Positions 10,800-21,871 of a stretch of 64,000 bases of DNA are shown one piece after another (position 1 is the stretch's first letter; each line of letters starts with the position of its first letter). Both the position numbers and the translations under genes were made by a program. Where the stretch lies: contig CAMGYJ010000002.1 of NCBI GenBank assembly GCA_946122785.1, positions 11,296,839-11,360,838 on the forward strand. The letters run 5' to 3'. The notes under the pieces are model-generated. The model had not been told where the DNA came from. It searched no databases and saw nothing but the letters and a program-made list of their open reading frames with translations. The DNA comes from Linum tenue (Eukaryota > Streptophyta > Magnoliopsida > Malpighiales > Linaceae).

Positions 10800-12906
10800 A
10801 TGACGCATGATGAGAGACTGCATCAAGATTTGGGTGAAATCATGAAATTGTTGAAAGCCACACAAGAGAAGCTGGTGGTGTGTCAAACACAAGTCAATGA
10901 CTTTCAGAAGTCCATGCGTGATAGAGTGGAGCAATTGTCAGTTCGACTGACTGATATGACTGGGATGATGCATGACGGATTTGAGAGGCTAGAAGGTGCT
11001 ATCAAAGATATAAGTGCAGAACGAATGGAGAATGGCGGAAGAGATGGTACAGGAAAGAAATTTGACTTTGGTAAAGAGGAGGAAGACCATGATGACTCTG
11101 AAAATTGCTACCAGAGCATAGACGATTTATTGAAAGAGCACAATTTAAAGTTATCCAAGTATATTCATATGTGATTGAAGATATTAGTATTACTATCATT
11201 AGTGCTAATTTGTTTTGTTTATATGTTTGACAGAGTGAAACAACGAATGGCAGCAAGGGTTCCTCTCCTAAGTACAAGAGACCTCGATATGAAAGTGACT
11301 CTTACACCACTCCACAGAAGGATCATTTTGTAAGAAAAGGATTATTTAGTGCTGATAGCGATGAAGATGAATCTAAGAGTCCTTTCGAAAAGCACGGGGT
11401 AAGTTTACGTTACATATTCATCTATAATGTGTGTTTGTGTTCATATGTTACTTTAATTTTAACTATGATTTGTAGGTCATGAAAGTGGAGGGTCTAGAAG
11501 GATTCACCAAAAATCTTCAAAATCCAGTTGAAGACTTGTATTATGTTGTTACTAAAGAGAAGGCCGGGGACACGAATTGGGACAAGTAAGTCATTTTTCG
11601 TACGTGTGGTCGACCGTTTAGGTCATGAGGTAGACCGTTTATCCAATAAGGTCGACCGTGACTGTGAATAGGTCGACCTGTACGTTGCAAATCACAATTG
11701 ACATTTCTGTTATTTTGATTTTTACAGTATGACCGTTGTTGACTTTTTTTTTTGAAAACGTGCAACGAAATTATTTGAGTTTGGTCATTAGCGAGAATAG
11801 CTGGGTTTGCTCATCAGTAAGTACTATACTACTACGACTTTCGTATGAATTGTGCATTATTTATGTTACGATTTACGATAATTTTGTGTTTGATTGTTGG
11901 ATGGTAGGTAGTGGATATGTGTGCAAGGGTACTAACAATGTCTGAAAACATGATGTGAAAGAGCCAAATGTGTGGTATTTGCCAAATATGTTTTCGGTAA
12001 GAGCCGTAATGTCAAATTATTTGTCATAACCTAGTTATTTATATTGTACCATGTCAATTCATCTCAATTAAAACATGGTGCAAAAAATGGTATGCGCTAA
12101 CATGAAGACCAGACAAATTCGTAACAAGTTGATGAATGATGGCGTGGTGTATATGTCGAATGTTAGTGCATGCCAGAAGGTTAGTCAATGTCCCTATATC
12201 ATTAAATTTCGAAAGTGCATTTGTTTGTATTCGCTGTTTATAACATATAGTGAGTGTTTCGTTGCTAGATATTTATGCCAGTTCTTGACGATGAAGCACG
12301 TCATTGGTTTCTTTATCTCATCAATGTCCAGCAAAAAACTGCATTTTTGCTTGACAGTCTACCTTCAACTAGTGAGGCGAATCGTAGGCGTAAATCAGCA
12401 CTATGCAAGAAATTGGTAAGTGTTTCCTATAATTTTTTGACTACTAAGTGTCACGTATTATGCTAGAAGTTTAAAATATTCGTTATTTGTGTGTAGTTGT
12501 CCAATTTGGATGATATTTTCAAACCGGAGCGCATGAGCAATGTAGCAGTACCAAATTTTGGAGATTTCAATTTTGAAGAGCTACGGGTTCAAGGGCAAAC
12601 GAATAGTACCGAGTGTGGTGTGCACGTCATGCAGTGGCTATGGATCCAAGGATCTGGATAGAGTGGTGAGTATATCGTCAAACAAATAACTTGTTTAATT
12701 TATACTTTTTTAGTTGTAACGAAGTCTTACATGCCATAATGCAGATAGGAGAAGAACACAAATTACCGGCTCGAAAGGAGATTTTATGGTATCTGGCTAC
12801 ACATTTTGAAAACCGTGCACGAGAAAATCTTTTCAAGCATGTAGTAGGTGAATGCATGGAACGAGGCAAAGAGAGACAGAGTTCAAACAAAAAAGCAAAG
12901 AAATGA
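10800..12906 (+). pseudogene. Ulp1/C48-type SUMO-protease-like gene of the MULE
   Basis: Splice signals support exons at about 10800-11158, 11236-11398, 11476-11585, 11728-11816, 11908-11996, 12075-12179, 12269-12415, 12497-12665 and 12745-12906. The N-terminus is coiled-coil-like, followed by an acidic basic-patch region. The protease core is at the C-terminal end: the catalytic histidine lies in EARHWFLYLI, the aspartate in AFLLDSLPS, and the cysteine in TNSTECGVHVM. This H-D-C order defines C48 cysteine proteases, which process SUMO-like proteins. Damage includes a T10 run in exon 4 that shifts frame (9 T would read through), a shift in exon 5 and a stop near 12660. GGTCGACC copies also occur in the intron at 11608-11681. 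The family assignment is fairly secure; its role in transposition is unknown. Confidence 0.7.
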
Positions 12907-13446
12907 AGTCGTTAAGTTACAATGTTGCATTATTTGGACAATACATTGAATTTGTATTTGCGAGATTGTTTCATTTTGGATTTTGAATGTTTATCGTTTA
13001 TTAGATTTGTTATACAATTATGGATTTGAATGAATTTAAGATTTCAATCGTCTAGAACAAGTGGTCGACCACATACTCAAAGCGGGCAAACCCGTAAGCA
13101 GAGCACAGGTCGACGTCGTGACGCTTAAGGTCGACCTATGATACCGTAGCAAAGTAAAAAACCATGTGGAATAAGGATGGAATCTCGTCTGTTTGGCCTT
13201 AATAAAATACGGTCGACCATTCGTGTCAAGAGGTCGACCTGTTTCACATTTATAAACAACGGTCGACCATTTGTGTAAAGAGGTCGACCTGTTTTACATT
13301 TACCCAACACGGTCGACCATTCGTGCAACGCGATCGACCGTAATGATTCTTGTCCTTGTCCAATTAGGATTTTGTGTACTTGTCCTTGTCGAATTATGAT
13401 TTTATATATCTTTCACCAATTGGATAAGGAATTCGTCTACATTCTT
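12907..13446. promoter_or_regulatory. Intergenic GGTCGACC cluster before the transposase gene
   Basis: The 3' end of the Ulp1-like gene is followed by GGTCGACC copies at about 13062, 13107, 13129, 13212, 13231, 13262, 13282 and 13311, several in 21-bp pairs (GGTCGACCATTTGTG and GGTCGACCATTCGTG units repeat). The transposase TATA box follows at 13447. Confidence 0.55.
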
Positions 13447-13454
13447 TATAAATA
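13447..13454 (+). promoter_or_regulatory. TATA box of the MULE transposase gene
   Basis: TATAAATA lies about 150 bp before a leader-intron donor (AAG/GTATGT, 13608) and 455 bp before the ATG. The layout matches that of the first gene. Confidence 0.6.
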
Positions 13455-13607
13455 GATGGAAGTCTTAAGACTTTATTCGTACTTCGATTTATGCGATTTG
13501 TTGGAGTGAAGTTGTAATCTCATCGCTCTTATTGTGATCGTGTGTTGGTGGCGGTTTATTCTTATTCCGGTAGACCGTAACAATAAGTGGTCGACCGTGT
13601 TGCTAAG

Positions 13608-13907
13608 GTATGTCTCGATGTGCTTGTTAATGGTTGTATGTGGTTAAATTTTTCCCTAATTAGGTCGACCACCTCCACCATCTGGTCGACCGTATTTGTG
13701 TAATTATATGATTAGGTCGACCTTACAGTAAATTCTGGTCGACCTCTTCTTTGTTATTTTAAAATAAGGTCGACCTTACAGTAAATTCAGGTCGACCTCA
13801 TCTTTGTTATTTAGTAATATTGTCGACCGTACAGTTCATTCAGGTAGACCTGACGAGAGCTAATTTTGTATGTTTTCTACATTAAATTCGTATTCCGATC
13901 GTTGCAG
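13608..13907 (+). other. Leader intron of the transposase gene
   Basis: A 300-bp intron lies between AAG/GTATGT and TTGCAG/G, with the ATG one base after the acceptor. It contains a dense set of GGTCGACC pairs at 21-22-bp spacing (about 13663/13684, 13715/13737, 13768/13790), plus variants such as TGTCGACC and GGTAGACC. Confidence 0.6.
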
Positions 13908-13908
13908 G

Positions 13909-16167
13909 ATGGATAACAGAGATGATACAGATGATAGAGATGATGACGAGGTTAACTTCGATGAGGAACCTAAGGATGCTCGAGAAGGATCTATGGATAA
14001 TTCAGATGATACAGATAATACGGATGATGAAGTGGTTGGGGATGATAAGGAAACCGAGGGTGCTGAAGAAGAATTTATGGATGATGAAGAAGCTACTGAA
14101 TATGAACAACAAATTCCTTCCATGGAGTTCCAAACATTAGAAGATGCAGAGAAATTTTACGATTCCTATGCTAAAACGAAAGGATTTAGCGTTCGACGTA
14201 GAGATCTTCGGAGGAGTCGTCGAGGAGTAGCAATTGGGAGGACAATGGTATGTTCGAGAGAGGGGACTAGAGAGAAGATGCATATAGATAAAGAAGGTCG
14301 GACTCGACAACATCGTAAGATGACAAGACATTCTTGCAAGGCATCGTATACTGTACGCTTTGATCGGAATAAGAAAATGTGGGTTGTTTCTAAGTTTGAG
14401 AGGAAGCACTCACATCGTTGCTGCAATGAAGAAGAAACTCAATTCCTTCGGTCTCATCGAAATGCGAGTGAAGGAGACAAGGCTCTGGCGATAGGGATGC
14501 GACAGTCAGGAATAAAACAACGCAACATTGTTCAGTTCATGAAGAATAGAGTTGGAGGATATGAGAATCTGGGGTACACTCCAAAGGATTTGGATAATGC
14601 TGTTCAGAAATCCCGAACAGTTGACGACGATCTAATAGGAGATGTTAACCGAACATTGGGTTACTTGCAAAGTAAACATACCTCTGATACGGGCAGCTTC
14701 ATCAAGTACACAACCAACGATGAAGGTGAATTAGACAATCTCTTCTGGTCGGACTCCACATCTAGAGCAGATTGCCATTTTTTTGGGGATGTCTTGGCGT
14801 TTGATGCATGCTACAAGCGCAACAAGTAAAATCGACCATTTGTTGGTGTAAATCTCCACCACCGTAACATCATATATCGTTTTGCCCAGTTGGATAACGA
14901 GACAATCCCCAACTATGTTTGGTTGTTGAATACTTTTCTGGAGTGTATGAACTCTAAGATGCCGACTTCAGTGATCACAGACGGAGACAAGTCTATGCGT
15001 GGTGCCATTGCTACTGTTCTGGTTGGAGTGTCTCACTGGCTGTGTATTTGGCATATTGAGACAAATGTGACAACGGCCGTTCATAATAGGGAGTTCGTTA
15101 GCTCATTCACTTACTTGGCGAAAGCACGTATATCGATTGAGGAGTTTGAGAGGCGTTGGTAGCATTTGATTAGTGAGCATGGTTTGTCTGCAAATAAGTG
15201 GTTGCAGGATTTGTACCCTGACAAATTACTGTGGGCAGAGGCATACTTGAAGGATATTTATTTCGGTGGACTCCAATCAACCTCGCGATGTGAGTCATGT
15301 AACCATTGGATAAATGGGTATGTGGGAACTCAATACAGCTTGCAATGTTTTGTTCAGGGCATTGATAAAGCACTGGAGGGGATGCGTTTCACGGAGGTGC
15401 AGGATGATTATACTTCTACGCACACGAGGTTGGTCTGCAAGCATGCCCTTCGCACTTGGGAAATGCAAGCTGAAAGTATCTACACACATCGTACATTTGC
15501 TATCTTCAAGTCTGAACTAGAGAATGAAGCTTCTTATGTATTAGCGGAGAGAAAAAATGAATCAGATGGGACATAGACATTCATTCTGAAGAACTACATG
15601 AACCCAGATCGGATAAGGAGGTTAACATTTACTACGTCCAATCAATATCTAAAGTGCGAGTGTGCATTATTTGAATCTAAGGGGTTTCCATGCAGACATA
15701 TGCTTACAGTAATAAAAAATATGGGATACACCGCACTACCCTCCTCGTGGTTCAAGCTTCGATGGACCCAAAATGAGAAGACACTAAATCGTCATCCTGG
15801 AGTTGGAGGTGATGTGGGAGAGAAAGTTGGTCGACTGATAAGACATGGAGGATTGGCTCTAAAGTGTAAGCGTTTGTGTGACATCGCGTGTGGTAGTGAA
15901 GCTGCTTTTAATCATGTCTCTAAGACGTTGGATGACCTTACTCAATGGGCAATTGAGTTCGCGAGGGAGAGAACGGACAACACCATACCTGCAAATCCTC
16001 TAGCATCCCTTCGAAGTGTGAAAGATCCAAAAATTGGGAAGACCAAGGGGACATTCAAGTCAGCACGAACTGCATCGGGCAAAAGCGTAAGAAAGTGTTC
16101 GAAATGTGGGAAATATGGTCATTTTTGCCCTAAGTGCCCCAAACAAAGTCCCAAAAAAGGATCTTAA
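13909..16167 (+). pseudogene. FAR1-type MULE transposase, three in-frame stops
   Basis: The coding part is one exon of 753 codons in a single frame, broken only by TAA (14827-14829), TAG (15160-15162) and TAG (15574-15576). Domains in order: acidic N-terminus (residues 1-68); FAR1-type zinc DNA-binding domain (about 70-180); MULE transposase core with LAFDACYK, VITDGDKSMRGAI and TSRCESCNHWING, which hold the D-D-E residues; a SWIM zinc finger (CEC...CRH, about 580-598); and a C-terminal CCHC zinc knuckle (CSKCGKYGHFCPKC, about 730-743). The enzyme would cut the TIRs and insert the element with 9-bp duplications. The ATG is chosen because it directly follows a leader-intron acceptor. The TAG at 15160 fits TGG to TAG, as expected from deamination of methylated DNA. 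It is non-functional here. Confidence 0.85.
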
Positions 16168-16295
16168 ATTTCTTCTATTATTTTTTAGGAGTTTATTTAT
16201 TTTTTTTATAACTGTGATTACATTGTATTTTCTTCGAATTATCTTAATAATTTATGAGTTAATTGATTGTTGGTTGAAATAAACAATAGCAATAA

Positions 16296-16414
16296 AACGG
16301 TCGACCTCATACAAAAAACGGTCGACCGAACAAGTTACTGAGGTCGATTGAGTATTTAATTCGGCCGACCAAACCGGTTTGTTTGCAACATCCACCCAAA
16401 ACTCCCCCAATCCT
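16296..16414. promoter_or_regulatory. GGTCGACC cluster upstream of the third gene
   Basis: Copies at about 16299 and 16320 (21 bp apart), with degraded copies at about 16342 and 16363, stand just before a TATA-like CTATTTAA (16415-16422). This repeats the cluster-TATA order of the first two genes. Confidence 0.5.
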
Positions 16415-16422
16415 CTATTTAA
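16415..16422 (+). promoter_or_regulatory. TATA-like box of the third gene
   Basis: CTATTTAA lies about 180 bp before the leader-intron donor ACAAG/GTGGGT at 16599. A CT-rich leader follows it (16440-16590), as is common in plant 5' UTRs. Confidence 0.45.
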
Positions 16423-16690
16423 GAAACCCTCCCCCACTCATTCTACACTACAATCAGAACCCTATCCCACCACATCCACTCATTCTTCCTCTCCTTTCCC
16501 TTCTTCATCTTCTTCTCCAATTTCCAAAATCGCCATTTTCCAAAAACTCAAAGGAACCTCCATTTCATTTCATCCTCATCACTTAGAAGAAGAACAAGGT
16601 GGGTATTTCAATCTCCTTTTCATTTGATTCGATTTTTCTCTTCTTCTTTGGTAGATTAGATTGTTTTGAAAAAAATCTAAAGATGGAAAA

Positions 16691-17225
16691 GAGGGATTTT
16701 CCCTTCTGTTCGTCAGATGCGGTCAACCTGTTCATCTTCGTGGTCGACCGCAACTGGCTATCAATCGATTTTTTTTCCTGTTTTATGGACTGAGGTCGAC
16801 CTGTGATGATATTGAGGTCGACCTGTGAAGTTTTGCTACGATTTTTTGGGTTTTTTTATAGATCTATAGCTTGAAAAAAGGGATTTACCCTTCTGTTTGT
16901 CAGATGCGGTCGACCTGTTCATCTTCGTGGTCGATCGCAATTGGCTTTCAATCGATTTATTCTTCTGTTTTATAGACTGAGGTCGACCTGTGACGATATT
17001 GAGGTCGACCTGTGACGTTTTGCTACGAGTATTTGGGTTTTTATTTAGATCTATAGCTTGAAAAGAGGGATTTTCCCTTCTGTTCGTCAGGTTCGGTCGA
17101 CCTTGTCATCTTCGTGGTCGACCGCATCTGACTTCCAATCGATCCATTATTGTGTTTTATGGACTGAGGTCGACCTGGGACGTTTTGCTATGAGTTATTG
17201 CGTTTTTATTTGTATCTATAGCTTG
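16691..17225 (+). repeat. 187-bp tandem repeat, type A (about three copies)
   Basis: Units beginning GAGGGATTTTCCCTTCTG start at 16691, 16878 and 17065, exactly 187 bp apart. Each carries two GGTCGACC pairs, one 21 bp apart (around GTTCATCTTCGTGG) and one 22 bp apart (around TGATGATATTGA). A further copy starts at about 18188. Confidence 0.85.
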
Positions 17226-17990
17226 AAAAGCATTTGGGCCATTTCAAACTCGTTTCAAATTAGCCGAGGTCGACCTATGATGCTTCTGAGGTCGAAATAT
17301 GAAGGCAAAAATACGAGTTTTGCTATTATCCTACGAATTATTTGTGCGAAACTAACTCTGGTCGACCTGTTGAGATTATGAGGTCGACCGGATCTGTTTT
17401 GCTCTCAACATTAAAAGCATTTGGGCCATTTCAGACTCGTTTCAAATTAGCCGAGGTCGACCTATGATGCTTCTGAGGTCGACCTATGAAGGCAAAAATA
17501 CGAGTTTTTCCATTCTCTTACGAATTATTTGTGCGAAACTAACTCTGGTCGACCGGTTGAAATTATGAGGTCGACCGGATCTGTTTTGCACTCAACATTA
17601 AAAGCATTTGGGCCATTTCATACTCGTTTCAAATTAGCCGAGGTTGACCTATGATGCTTCTGAGGTCGACCTATGAAGGCAAAAATACGAGTTTTGCCAT
17701 TCTCCTATGAATTATTTGTGCGAAACTAACTCTGGTCGACCTGTTGAAATTATGAGGTCGACCGAATCTGTTTTGCACTCAACATTAAAAGCATTTGGGC
17801 CATTTCAGAATCGTTTCAAATTAGCCGAGGTCGACCTATGAAGGCAAAAATACGAGTTATTTGTGCTAAACTTATTGAGGTCGACCTGTTGTAATTTTGA
17901 GGTCGACCTAATCTGTTTTGCACTCAACATTATAAGCATTTGGTCCATTCAGAGACTCGTTTTATTTTTTCCGAGGTCGACCTATGCTTC
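17226..17990 (+). repeat. 187-bp tandem repeat, type B (about four and a half copies)
   Basis: Units beginning AAAAGCATTTGGGCCATT start at 17226, 17413, 17600 and 17787, exactly 187 bp apart, with a shortened copy at about 17931. Each holds a 22-bp GGTCGACC pair (around TATGATGCTTCTGA) and a second pair across AAATTATGA. Copies are nearly identical, so expansion is recent. The unit length equals type A, suggesting a common ancestral monomer. Confidence 0.88.
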
Positions 17991-18323
17991 ATTTGAGGTC
18001 GACCTATTGTTTTTAGTACTCCAATTGTTACGGGTTTGAGTCGACCCATTCTCGTTTTTTGTACTCCAATTGTTCCGATTTATTCTTCTGTTTTATGGAC
18101 TGAGGTCGACCTGTGATGATATTGAGGTCGACCTGTGACGTTTTGCTACGAGTATTTGGGTTTTTATTTAGATCTATTGCTTGAAAAGAGGGATTTTCCC
18201 TTCTGTTCGTCAGATGCGGTCGACCTTTTCATCTTCGTGGTCGACCGCATCTGGCTTTCAATCGATTTATTCTTCTGTTTTATGGACCGTTCTCTTAAAC
18301 ACATTTTCTTATGAATTACAATT

Positions 18324-18644
18324 GTGACTTTGAGCAGGAGTGCAGGATATTAGGCCACCTTGGAATGCACTCGAAGACACAAACGTATGCTGCCTTCACC
18401 GAATTCTCCTTTGCATCCCTATGCCGGCCACCGGCAAGCAAACAACAACAATATAACAAAGAAGACCCTAAAACCTAAACTCTCTTACATCCATAAAAAC
18501 GGGACAGGATTATATTGTTGTTTGCTTGCCGGTGGCCGTCATAGGGTTGCAAAGGAGAACTCGGTGAAGGCAGCAGACGTTTGTGTCTTCGAGTGCATTC
18601 CAAAGTGGCCTAATGTCCTGCACTGCACTCCTGCTGAAAGTCAC
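18324..18644. repeat. 321-bp foldback inside the leader intron
   Basis: Arms 18324-18455 and 18511-18644 are inverted copies (outer end GTGACTTTGAGCAGGAGTGC), with a loop of about 55 bp. It interrupts the type A repeat pattern, which resumes at ATCTGGCTTTCAATCG. There is no coding capacity. If the leader intron is transcribed, the RNA would form a long hairpin. No clear target duplication was found. Confidence 0.8.
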
Positions 18645-18856
18645 ATCTGGCTTTCAATCGATTTAAATTTTCCGAGGTCGACCTATGCTTCAATTGAGGT
18701 CGACCTATTGTTTTTTGTACTCCAATTGTTACGGGTTTGAGTCAACCCATTCTCGTTTTAAATTAACTGAGGTCGACCGCTTTATGGAGTGGTCGACCGC
18801 GTTTTGTTCATTTCGAAAATGTGACTAACGTGTATTCTTGCTTGTTTGATCGCAGG

Positions 18857-19260
18857 ATGTTTGGCAACAAAAAAGGAAAGAAAGTCACAAAAAGCTGATG
18901 CCTCAAGTTCGGAATGGGAAGATTTCAATCCCAATCTGTTCCAGACCAAGCAGCAAAGTGACAACTATGAAGAGAATTGAATGCACAACTGCATGGTGGC
19001 TCCTGGAAGGCCATTGACGGCGGATGCGTATTCTCATTTCGAGAATTACGGGTTTCTAGGACCCTTTGTCGAGCAAGAGTGGCTGAAGGTGATATCTCTG
19101 AATGTACAATACTACGCAAAAATGGTACAGTACTTCTACAACAACATCACCTACCAGCATAATGCAAATGGATCCATTCATGCATTTAAAAGCTATGTGA
19201 ATGGGGTGGAGATGTGACTCACTCCTACTGTCACTCTAGAAAATGGCCAAGTGTAACCAC
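18857..19260 (+). pseudogene. Third MULE gene, 5' part (putative plant transposon protein)
   Basis: The ATG directly follows a leader-intron acceptor. The predicted product starts basic (MFGNKKGKK). After a frameshift near 18880 it reads DASSSEWEDFNPNLFQTK, then FENYGFLGPFVEQEWLKVI, YYAKMVQYFYNN and FKSYVNGVEM. This resembles the 'putative plant transposon protein' domain found in many plant mobile elements, whose function is unknown. In-frame TGA codons occur near 18976 and 19215. The gene is split at 19260 by a Ty3/gypsy element and resumes at 24800. It is not one of the usual MULE genes, so it is either captured or a lineage-specific accessory gene. Confidence 0.55.
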
Positions 19261-20553
19261 TTCCTAAAGCGTAGTATAGCGGGTTTGGGTTTTATTGTCA
19301 ACCCGGGTCCTAGATGTGATGACTACTCGGTGAATTCTCGTTATCTAGCAGTGAACTTTTAGTGCAAACTCAAGCAAACAAAAACCCAAAACAAGTAAAC
19401 GGTTGTTGTCAAGTCAAGAGAGGTCACCCGGATATGGATCCCCCTAGACTGCAGTTAAGTCGGATTGCAATTTACCAAGTTCAGTTTTCATGAAAGTTAT
19501 ACTGCGGAAGGTTCTTAATTAGCCTGAAGCCTCGACTAAAGGTCTCCAGACCCTCTCAATCTGAGTCTCTAGCGGGCGACTAACCTCCACCGAAGTAAAC
19601 AGATTGAGGCCCTAACGAACCAAACCTCCACTACCGAATTGAATTCGGTACAGAATAGCGAATTGGCTCCTCGACTAAAGTCACCAATTCGCCACCTTCA
19701 ATTAAGGGTACTCTATCAACCTATGCAGATATTCTCATTCTAGGTCAAAGCAGAAACAACAGGAATTTGATCAGGATTCAAGTCATTCAATCATTCAAAC
19801 CTCAATCGAATATAATCAATTCACAAACTCTGTACTTGGGTTCATACAATCAGACCTAGCATACAAATCTAGGGTTCCCCATACCCAGATGAATGGGGGA
19901 ACTACTCCATAGAGAAAGAAGCAAGAGCAGATTCAGACGCGGAAATCATACTGTGAAGACGGATTTCTGCTCCTGGACGTTTAATCGCACTTCTCCAAGC
20001 TCAAGCCGGGCTCCAATGGTGATGAAGATCGATCTATGGCGCTTGGGAACTCTGGTTCGTCTCTTTCTCTCTCTAGGTATCGCTTTCTCTCTCAAAAACT
20101 CGGAAACCTTCAATGTTGGCCTTCTTTCTCCTTAAATTGACTGCCTGGTCGCGATACCCGGTCGAAATACCCGGTCGGGTATTTTGGGTTTCGACCGAGT
20201 ATATGCAAAACGCGCCGCTTTGGTGGAGCTAAAATCCCCGGTCACTTTCCAAAATCCCCGACCGGGGATTTATGTCATCTGCCCGGGCCCCTCTCTGTTT
20301 CTCGGGCGCCCAAAACAGTGAATACCCGGTCGGGTATTTGGCCACCTGACCGGGTATTTTCCTCCTGCATCTCACTTTGTCCCAACTTCGCTCCTTTCGA
20401 CCCAGAACTCGTTTCTCCGCCTCGATTTCAACGTCGGGACCTGAAATATGACATAAACACATACCCTAGCGTGAAATCGGCTTAAAACACTAGAATCCAC
20501 ATTTCAAACAGCTCCAGAATGGGGTGAAAACATGTGTAATTATTAGTCTATCA
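19261..20553 (-). repeat. 3' LTR of the Athila/Tat-type element
   Basis: It is a direct copy of 23511-24799. The polypurine tract on its high-coordinate side identifies it as the 3' LTR on the minus strand. Internal motifs of the ACCCGGTCGGGTATT type repeat several times. Short frames inside it are not genes. Confidence 0.88.
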
Positions 20554-20566
20554 AACTCCCCCACAC

Positions 20567-21871
20567 TTAACCGTTTGCTTGTCCCCAAGAAAACCTAACT
20601 CAAACCAATGCAACTCTCCAGACCTCTATAGCAACAAACAACCTCGATCGTAGGTAGAGGACTTCCTAGATCGTTTAGCAGCTTACGAGGTCAACCGATG
20701 CACAAGTCATCTCATAGCTTCTTCGGCGAGAGCACTAGTCTCGAGTCGGCATCATGGCAAATAGTGAACAGAGGACAAATGAATCGTGGATGAAGAGACT
20801 CTAAAAAACAAAGATCATGGACTCACATTAATTCAAGGTGCTCGATTTTCTTTTTGAAGATGGTTGGAACCCTTTTCTTTCTTCTTTTTGCTTATTTTTC
20901 TGTTTTTTTTCACGGGTTCCAACCTGTTTCTGCAGAAAATGGGGGATCCCACCTAGCAAAGGTTTTGCGGGAGCCCGGCTCTTACCGGCCATGCCAGGAG
21001 CGGGTGTCTCGAGCCTCGTGCGGGGAAAGACATGTAAGGGGGCTGGAGGTAGTAGGTGGAAATTGGGAACGGATTCCCGTCTCCCCTTACACCCTTTCGC
21101 CCTATTCGCACGGGATACGTTACTTTAAAGCACATTTCGAGCACCTGTTACTTTCAAAACATGATACAAGAGTCCATGACAGGCAGAGAGTCCACAACAC
21201 CACACAATTGAAGGGTCCTAAGATCACTAATTCACTCAATCAACCAACACAATATGAAGAAGAAATGAGACTTCTTAAATGCATCAACATCCTCCATAGT
21301 GCTACACTACCTCCCTAGGTTGCAAATCACTACAGAGACTATCAATTCAAAGCATACTGAGCAGGCAATTGCAAGGAACACGTACTTGGAGCCCTCAAAT
21401 TTTAAAAATTTGGACAGTGGACTAGGCTCCAAGCACACAAACAGATCTAATGCAGTCAAAAGATAAACATCCCCCCACACTTAAGATCGACATTGCCCTC
21501 AATGGAGAAGAGGGAAGGAAAGGGGAACGATGTTACCGGTGTGCACAGACTGCAGGAGACTGGAAATGGACCAGTCGGCAAGAGACGGACTGGAGAGAGG
21601 ACCAGTCGGGAACACAGGCAGAGCTAAAAGAAACCAAAACGCTCAAACACATACGTTAGGTCCAATGGTCAGCCCAAGAATACCTCATCCAAAACAAAAG
21701 AAAACAAACCAAAACCAAACCGGTTTACAATCCGACTCAAACACAAGCAAGAAAGTCAAACCGTGGTGGGGTTGCCTCCCCACAAGCGCTTCTTTACCGT
21801 CTTTTAGCTGGACGCCCATGGTGGATACTCAGAGGTGTGCAGGAACAGGTGCCTCCAAGAGCGGATCCACG
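20567..21871 (-). other. Non-coding 3' internal region of the Athila/Tat-type element
   Basis: There is no domain-bearing frame. On the minus strand, strings such as GGTGGGGTTGCCTCCCCAC and a second polypurine-like stretch near 21471 are typical of the region between coding sequence and 3' LTR in this lineage. The open frames around 20838-21318 are not supported as genes. Confidence 0.55.

Larger units (their letters stand above)
16599..18855 (+). other. 2.3-kb leader intron with 187-bp arrays
   Basis: The donor ACAAG/GTGGGT and acceptor ATCGCAG/G (ATG one base later) bracket 2257 bp without coding capacity. It is filled with GGTCGACC pairs carried on 187-bp tandem repeats and a 321-bp hairpin. 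It corresponds in position to the 571-bp and 300-bp leader introns of the other two genes but has expanded. Confidence 0.55.

Noticed and set aside
16690..18300. Regularly spaced short repeats resembling a CRISPR array
   Set aside because: This is plant DNA, the repeats are palindromes within 187-bp tandem units, spacers are themselves repeated, and there are no cas genes.
20838..21318. Overlapping plus-strand frames with a signal-peptide-like start
   Set aside because: They are in the non-coding 3' region of the minus-strand retrotransposon and share no features with known secreted proteins.
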